Source: Actinobacteria bacterium UBA7422
Lineage (GTDB): Bacteria; Actinomycetota; Actinomycetes; S36-B12
NCBI GenBank assembly: GCA_002469525.1
Contig: DKME01000169.1
Span: forward strand, 1 to 11,257
Direction: 5' to 3'
DNA: 11,257 nucleotides
Position numbers and translations under genes: made by a program. The stretch's first letter is position 1. Every line of letters begins with the position of its first letter. This document shows, one piece after another, positions 6,749 to 11,257 of the stretch. The notes under the pieces were generated by a model, which had not been told where the DNA came from, ran no database searches, and saw nothing but the letters and a program-made list of their open reading frames with translations.

Positions 6749-6755
6749 GGGAGGT
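6749..6755 (+). promoter_or_regulatory. Strong ribosome-binding site of acnA
   Basis: GGGAGGT three bases before the GTG at 6759. It fixes the start of acnA and is one of only two strong Shine-Dalgarno matches found in the window. Most other genes here rely on overlap with the preceding gene. Confidence 0.75.
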
Positions 6756-6758
6756 CTT

Positions 6759-9416
6759 GTGAAGAGTCTAAATTCGTTTTCCGCAAAGGAAACCCTCAAA
6801 GTCGACGGTGAGGAATTTGAGATCTTCGCAATTGACTCGGTCCCGGGGAGCGCCCAGTTACCATTTACCCACAAAATCTTGCTCGAAAATCTTTTGCGCA
6901 CCGAAGACGGAGCAAATGTGGATGCGCACACGATCCGAGCATTGGGGGCTTGGAATGCCCAGGCAGAGCCGACCGAGGAGATCCAATTCACCCCGGCGCG
7001 GGTGGTCATGCAGGACTTCACGGGGGTTCCGGTCGTTGTCGACCTAGCAACAATGCGGGAGGCCGTGATTGCGCTTGGTGGTGACCCCGACAAAATCGAG
7101 CCACTAAATCCTTCAGAGCTCGTTATTGACCACTCGGTCATCGCGGACTTTTTCGGAATGCCCGACGCAGCCGAGCGAAATGTGGCCTTGGAGTACGAAC
7201 GCAACAAAGAGCGGTACCAGTTTCTCCGATGGGGTCAAAGTGCATTTGAGGAATTTAAAGTTGTACCCCCCGGCACGGGAATCGTGCACCAGGTAAACAT
7301 TGAAAACCTTGCCCGCGTAATCATGTCCCGCGGTGGCCAGGCCTACCCCGACACGGTCGTGGGAACTGATTCACACACCACCATGGTCAACGGACTAGGC
7401 GTACTCGGTTGGGGAGTCGGCGGAATTGAAGCCGAAGCAGCCATGCTGGGACAGTCGGTATCCATGTTGATTCCGCGCGTTGTTGGATTCAAACTCACGG
7501 GTGAACTCCCTGCAGGCGCAACGGCGACAGACCTTGTTCTCACAATCACCGAGATACTGCGAAAGCAGGGGGTTGTTGGCAAATTTGTCGAGTTCTATGG
7601 CGACGGTGTCAGCGCTGTTCCGTTGGCGAATCGGGCAACTATTGGAAATATGAGCCCGGAATACGGCAGCACGGTAGCGATTTTTCCCATCGATCAAGTG
7701 ACGCTCGACTATCTAGAACTTACCGGACGAACCACGGAATCCATTGCGCTTGTTAAAGCCTATGCGCAACGACAAGGGCTCTGGCATGACCCACAACACG
7801 AAGCAAATTATTCAGAAAGACTCGAATTAAATATGTCCACCGTGGTGCCCAGCATCGCTGGGCCAAAACGCCCGCAGGACCGCGTGATTCTCTCGCAGGC
7901 TCAACCCATGTTCGCCGAAGCGCTCACTGCTTTCACCGACAACCCTGATCAACGAGTCGGCATGGAGATTGCGGGGGAGCCGGTAGAAATTGGCCACGGT
8001 GCCGTGAGCGTTGCTGCCATCACATCGTGCACAAACACGTCGAATCCTTCGGTCATGATCGGCGCCGGACTCCTAGCTAAGAAAGCTGTTGAACGCGGTC
8101 TTACGAGCAAGCCTTGGGTGAAAACTACATTGGCACCAGGTTCGAAAGTTGTCACAGACTACTACGAAAAATCAGGACTACTCCCGTACTTGGACAAACT
8201 GGGATTCAATGTGGTCGGCTACGGCTGCACAACGTGTATTGGAAACTCAGGACCACTCATTCCACAAGTTTCCGCGGCGGTGAATTCACATGATCTCGCT
8301 GTCACATCGGTGCTCAGCGGTAACCGAAATTTCGAAGGTCGCATTAATCCAGACGTGAAGATGAACTACTTGGCTTCCCCTCCGTTAGTGGTGGCTTATG
8401 CAATCGCTGGAACCATGGACACCGACTTAGTTAATGATCCACTGGGATTTGATCCTGATGGCAAACCGGTTTTCTTGGCAGATATTTGGCCTTCTGCAAC
8501 GGAAATCGACCAGGTCATTGCCGACTCAATCGATTCGCAGATGTACACGGACCGATACCGCGATGTCTTTGCAGGTGACGAAGCGTGGCAGTCACTTCCC
8601 ACACCGACCGGGAGCATTTTCCAATGGGATCCGCAAAGCACCTATGTGCGTAGGCCGCCTTACTTTGAAGGAATGCAACGGGAACCTTCATCCGTCACCG
8701 ACATCAACGGTGCACGGGTTCTCGCCATGCTCGGGGATTCGGTAACAACCGACCATATTTCACCGGCTGGATCCATTAAGGCCGACTCGCCTGCGGGAGA
8801 GTATCTAAGTGAGCACGGGATTGAGCGCAAGGATTTCAATTCATATGGCTCGCGACGTGGTAACCATGAAGTCATGATCCGTGGAACTTTTGCCAATATC
8901 CGGTTACGCAACCTTCTGGTACCGGGCACAGAAGGCGGCTTTACCGTCGACTTCACCCAAGAGGGATCGCCGGTTACCACGATCTATGACGCGTCCATGA
9001 AATATCAGAGCGAGAAAATTCCTTTGGTGATTTTGGCCGGTGCCGAGTATGGGTCAGGTTCAAGCCGTGACTGGGCCGCAAAGGGAACAGCGCTTCTAGG
9101 CGTTCGTGCTGTTATCGCGGAGTCTTATGAGCGCATTCACCGCTCAAATCTGATTGGGATGGGGGTTCTTCCGCTCCAGTACGCAACGGGGCAAAATGCA
9201 GAGTCTTTGGGTCTTTCCGGCACCGAAGTGTTCTCCATCAGTGGGATTACCGCACTCAATGAGGGACGAACACCCAAACATGTTGCGGTTATTGCAACCG
9301 GTCAAGATGGCAAGGTCACGGAATTCGACGCAATTCTGCGCATTGACACCCCAGGTGAGGCTGACTACTACCGAAATGGCGGCATTTTGCAGTACGTGCT
9401 TCGCTCACTTCTGTGA
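6759..9416 (+). CDS. acnA: Aconitate hydratase (aconitase) A
   Basis: Isomerises citrate to isocitrate through cis-aconitate in the TCA cycle; cytosolic monomer with a 4Fe-4S cluster. At 885 residues it has the length of the AcnA/IRP class. The three cluster ligands are C424 (in SCTNTSNPS), C490 and C493 (in GYGCTTCIGNSGP). Substrate-site signatures include TDSHTTMVNGLG (203-214), GGIEAEAAMLGQ (221-232), SVLSGNRNFEGR (517-528) and, in the C-terminal swivel domain, GSGSSRDWAAKG with R770. All appear intact. The GTG start has a strong ribosome-binding site and gives the family-typical short N-terminus. Two tandem palindromes directly upstream suggest repressor control. Its stop overlaps the start of the next small gene (GTGA), and dxs follows, so the three probably share a transcript. 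Confidence 0.99.
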   Translation: MKSLNSFSAKETLKVDGEEFEIFAIDSVPGSAQLPFTHKILLENLLRTEDGANVDAHTIRALGAWNAQAEPTEEIQFTPARVVMQDFTGVPVVVDLATMREAVIALGGDPDKIEPLNPSELVIDHSVIADFFGMPDAAERNVALEYERNKERYQFLRWGQSAFEEFKVVPPGTGIVHQVNIENLARVIMSRGGQAYPDTVVGTDSHTTMVNGLGVLGWGVGGIEAEAAMLGQSVSMLIPRVVGFKLTGELPAGATATDLVLTITEILRKQGVVGKFVEFYGDGVSAVPLANRATIGNMSPEYGSTVAIFPIDQVTLDYLELTGRTTESIALVKAYAQRQGLWHDPQHEANYSERLELNMSTVVPSIAGPKRPQDRVILSQAQPMFAEALTAFTDNPDQRVGMEIAGEPVEIGHGAVSVAAITSCTNTSNPSVMIGAGLLAKKAVERGLTSKPWVKTTLAPGSKVVTDYYEKSGLLPYLDKLGFNVVGYGCTTCIGNSGPLIPQVSAAVNSHDLAVTSVLSGNRNFEGRINPDVKMNYLASPPLVVAYAIAGTMDTDLVNDPLGFDPDGKPVFLADIWPSATEIDQVIADSIDSQMYTDRYRDVFAGDEAWQSLPTPTGSIFQWDPQSTYVRRPPYFEGMQREPSSVTDINGARVLAMLGDSVTTDHISPAGSIKADSPAGEYLSEHGIERKDFNSYGSRRGNHEVMIRGTFANIRLRNLLVPGTEGGFTVDFTQEGSPVTTIYDASMKYQSEKIPLVILAGAEYGSGSSRDWAAKGTALLGVRAVIAESYERIHRSNLIGMGVLPLQYATGQNAESLGLSGTEVFSISGITALNEGRTPKHVAVIATGQDGKVTEFDAILRIDTPGEADYYRNGGILQYVLRSLL

Positions 9417-9778
9417 TCCAACCGGAGGTGGGGTGGCCAACAGATCTTGTTGCTCCACATGATCCAGAGTTCGCAGGGCAGGTGTGTCGTTGGCTGCTGG
9501 ACCGCCTTCCCGGTGAGTTTCGCGACTCACCAAGTAGAAGCGACCCCGTTGCATTGGCATGGGTGCTTAAAGAGCGTGTTAACAGTGATATTGCCCTCAT
9601 GCGCAAGCTGTATGCCACGGCTAGGACCGGTTCAGGTTCGCTGCACGTCGAAGCACTCCTGGAGAGCTTGAGCAGTTCGGGTGCGCACTTGGTAAGGACC
9701 GACCGCGAGGTGAAGTCCGTGTGTGCCGCGTTGGCCGCTAACGGTCCGGGCAAAGTCAACACTTCTGACCTAGACTAA
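9413..9778 (+). CDS. Conserved-looking hypothetical protein between acnA and dxs
   Basis: A 121-residue protein I do not recognise. It starts with GTG overlapping the acnA TGA (GTGA) and ends 4 bases before dxs, so it is very likely real and translated by coupling; no Shine-Dalgarno sequence is visible. It looks soluble and mostly helical, without signal peptide, membrane span or cysteine motif. Notable stretches are GWPTDLVAPHDPEF (7-20), a Trp/Leu-rich helix CRWLLDRLPGEFRD (25-38), DPVALAWVLKERVNSDIALMRKLYATAR (44-71) and a C-terminal helix REVKSVCAALAANG (98-111). No catalytic motif stands out. The opening resembles an N-terminal part of small actinobacterial proteins of unknown role, but I cannot name a family. 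Position beside acnA gives no firm clue. Confidence 0.78.
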   Translation: MIQPEVGWPTDLVAPHDPEFAGQVCRWLLDRLPGEFRDSPSRSDPVALAWVLKERVNSDIALMRKLYATARTGSGSLHVEALLESLSSSGAHLVRTDREVKSVCAALAANGPGKVNTSDLD

Positions 9779-9782
9779 GTCC

Positions 9783-11257
9783 GTGCGTTATTTGGAAGGT
9801 ATTCGTGACCCCCGCGATGTCCGGGCTTTACCAGCTGAAAAACTCCCCGCTCTGGCACGCGAGATTCGGGCCTTCCTCGTTGAAAAAGTGTCAGCAACAG
9901 GCGGGCACCTAGGTCCAAACCTTGGAGTGGTGGAGCTCACCATCGCACTGCATAGAGTGTTCAAGTCCCCTGAAGATGCAATTATCTGGGACACGGGTCA
10001 TCAGTCTTACGTTCACAAGATTTTAACCGGGCGTACAAGAGCTTTTGACACGCTTCGGCAGGAAGGCGGGATCAGCGGTTACCCCAGTCGGAGTGAAAGT
10101 GCACATGACATCGTGGAGAATTCACATGCGTCAACGGCACTGTCTTACGCTGATGGGTTAGCCAAGGCCTGGCAACAACGCGGGCTTCTGGGAGACCAAC
10201 ACGTCGTGGCTGTGATCGGGGACGGTGCATTAACCGGTGGCATGGCGTGGGAGGCACTCAACAATATTGCGACCGGGGAGCGACCCGTTGTCATAGTCGT
10301 TAACGACAATGCACGCTCCTACTCGCCCACAATTGGTGGGTTGGCACATCACTTACACACACTGCGCACGGCACCGAACTATGAAAAAGTTATGGGATGG
10401 GGCAAGCGGGTCCTACTTCGAACCCCAGTGATCGGAGCCCCAGTTTTCGACGCGCTTCATGGCATGAAAAAGGGCGTCAAAGACGTGGTGGCACCACAAG
10501 GAATGTTTGAGGATTTGGGCTTGAAGTACGTCGGCCCGGTTGACGGGCACGACGAAGCTGAATTGGAATTCGCTCTGACCAGAGCCAGGGATTTCGATGC
10601 GCCTGTTATTGTGCACGTAATTACTCATAAGGGGCACGGCTACGCGCCAGCGGAGGCAGACGAAGCGGATCGTTTCCATGGTGTGGGTGTTATCGATCCA
10701 GAAACGGGCCTTCCAGTCTCAGCTGCGGGCCGTAGTTGGACGAAAGCATTCTCAGACGAACTTGTTTCGATCGGCCGCATGCGACCTGACGTCGTGGCCA
10801 TAACCGCAGCCATGCTTGGACCAACCGGGCTGGACGCATTTGCGCAAGAATTCCCCAATCGGATATACGACGTAGGTATCGCCGAACAGCATGCAGCCAC
10901 AAGTGCGGCAGGTCTGGCCTACGGTGGCATGCACCCGGTCGTTGCGCTTTATGCAACCTTTTTGAACAGAGCATTTGATCAAGTGGTCATGGACATTGCA
11001 CTTCACAAGGCTGGTGTCACCTTTGTGTTGGATCGCGCCGGTGTAACCGGTGACGACGGTGCGAGTCACAACGGGATCTGGGACATGTCAATGCTGCAGA
11101 TCGTTCCAGGACTTCAAATAGCTGCTCCACGAGACGAATCAACATTGAAGTTGGCACTGCGAGAAGCAGTTGACATCGCTGACGCACCAACGGTAGTGAG
11201 ATTCTCTAAGGGTGCTGTTCCTGCAGACATTCCCGCGCAGGCCCGTGTAGACGGGGT
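9783..11257 (+). CDS. dxs: 1-deoxy-D-xylulose-5-phosphate synthase, 3' end missing
   Basis: Condenses pyruvate and glyceraldehyde 3-phosphate to DXP using thiamine diphosphate, the entry step of the MEP isoprenoid pathway and a precursor supplier for thiamine and pyridoxal phosphate; cytosolic homodimer. The frame is open from GTG 9783 to the window end: 491 codons of a usual 620-640. Seen: GGHLGPNLGVVELT (40-53) with H42, TGHQSYVHK (71-79), the thiamine-binding GDGALTGG (146-153) followed by ALNN (158-161), NDNARSYSPTIGG in the actinobacterial form, the catalytic Glu368 in AEQHAATSAAG, FLNRAFDQ, and DRAGVTGDDGASHNG. The start fits the family opening (M-x-x-L-E-x-I-R-x-P-R-D). No ribosome-binding site is evident and only 4 bases separate it from the preceding gene, so it probably depends on the acnA transcript. 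Confidence 0.98.
   Translation, partial: MRYLEGIRDPRDVRALPAEKLPALAREIRAFLVEKVSATGGHLGPNLGVVELTIALHRVFKSPEDAIIWDTGHQSYVHKILTGRTRAFDTLRQEGGISGYPSRSESAHDIVENSHASTALSYADGLAKAWQQRGLLGDQHVVAVIGDGALTGGMAWEALNNIATGERPVVIVVNDNARSYSPTIGGLAHHLHTLRTAPNYEKVMGWGKRVLLRTPVIGAPVFDALHGMKKGVKDVVAPQGMFEDLGLKYVGPVDGHDEAELEFALTRARDFDAPVIVHVITHKGHGYAPAEADEADRFHGVGVIDPETGLPVSAAGRSWTKAFSDELVSIGRMRPDVVAITAAMLGPTGLDAFAQEFPNRIYDVGIAEQHAATSAAGLAYGGMHPVVALYATFLNRAFDQVVMDIALHKAGVTFVLDRAGVTGDDGASHNGIWDMSMLQIVPGLQIAAPRDESTLKLALREAVDIADAPTVVRFSKGAVPADIPAQARVDG

Noticed and set aside
6737..7207. Minus-strand open frame of 156 codons opposite the start of acnA
   Set aside because: It is antisense to the highly conserved aconitase N-terminus, Ser/Arg-rich, with no ribosome-binding site or motif.
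1..11257. Mobile element, prophage, CRISPR array, defence system or RNA gene
   Set aside because: Nearly every base is assigned to conserved housekeeping or conserved actinobacterial genes in a known order; no transposase, direct-repeat array, tRNA-like fold or abrupt composition change was seen.

Overview
The window reads as a dense chromosomal segment from an actinobacterium of moderate GC content (about 50-55% by eye, lower than most of the phylum). The gene order dut, DUF3710, OB-fold protein, DUF3159, two TrkA-type proteins, APC permease and TRAM-type RNA methyltransferase matches the Mycobacterium tuberculosis Rv2697c-Rv2689c neighbourhood, with dxs nearby in both. The low GC and very tight packing would fit a streamlined aquatic actinobacterium, for example a Luna-type Microbacteriaceae. 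That placement is inference; only the actinobacterial assignment is well supported.

Layout. (1) Bases 1-2161, plus strand: the 3' part of dut, a DUF3710 protein, a small OB-fold protein and a DUF3159 membrane protein. dut/DUF3710 and OB-fold/DUF3159 are joined by ATGA stop/start overlaps, which points to one transcript. (2) Bases 2125-3479, minus strand: two TrkA/RCK-type potassium-transport proteins (CeoB then CeoC), also joined by an ATGA overlap. CeoC converges on DUF3159 with a 37-bp coding overlap. (3) From about 3533, plus strand and divergent from ceoB: an APC-superfamily permease with the ion-binding residues of KimA-type potassium importers. An Fe-S-type RNA (uracil-C5) methyltransferase follows with an 11-bp overlap. 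(4) A 54-bp gap holds two tandem operator-like palindromes, followed by acnA (aconitase), a 121-residue unknown protein overlapping its stop codon, and the first 491 codons of dxs, which runs off the right end.

How the genes work together. The left block contains nucleotide-pool hygiene (dUTPase) and uncharacterised conserved actinobacterial proteins. The centre looks like a potassium-uptake module: a KimA-like transporter divergent from two nucleotide-binding RCK proteins. The right block contains central carbon metabolism (aconitase) and isoprenoid precursor synthesis (DXS), probably co-transcribed from the acnA promoter.

No mobile element, CRISPR array, tRNA, rRNA or phage gene was seen, and no gene-free stretch exceeds 60 bases. 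The region is mostly conserved housekeeping. The points most worth a second look are the tandem palindromes before acnA, the KimA-like reading of the permease and its pairing with CeoB/CeoC, and the unrecognised protein between acnA and dxs.
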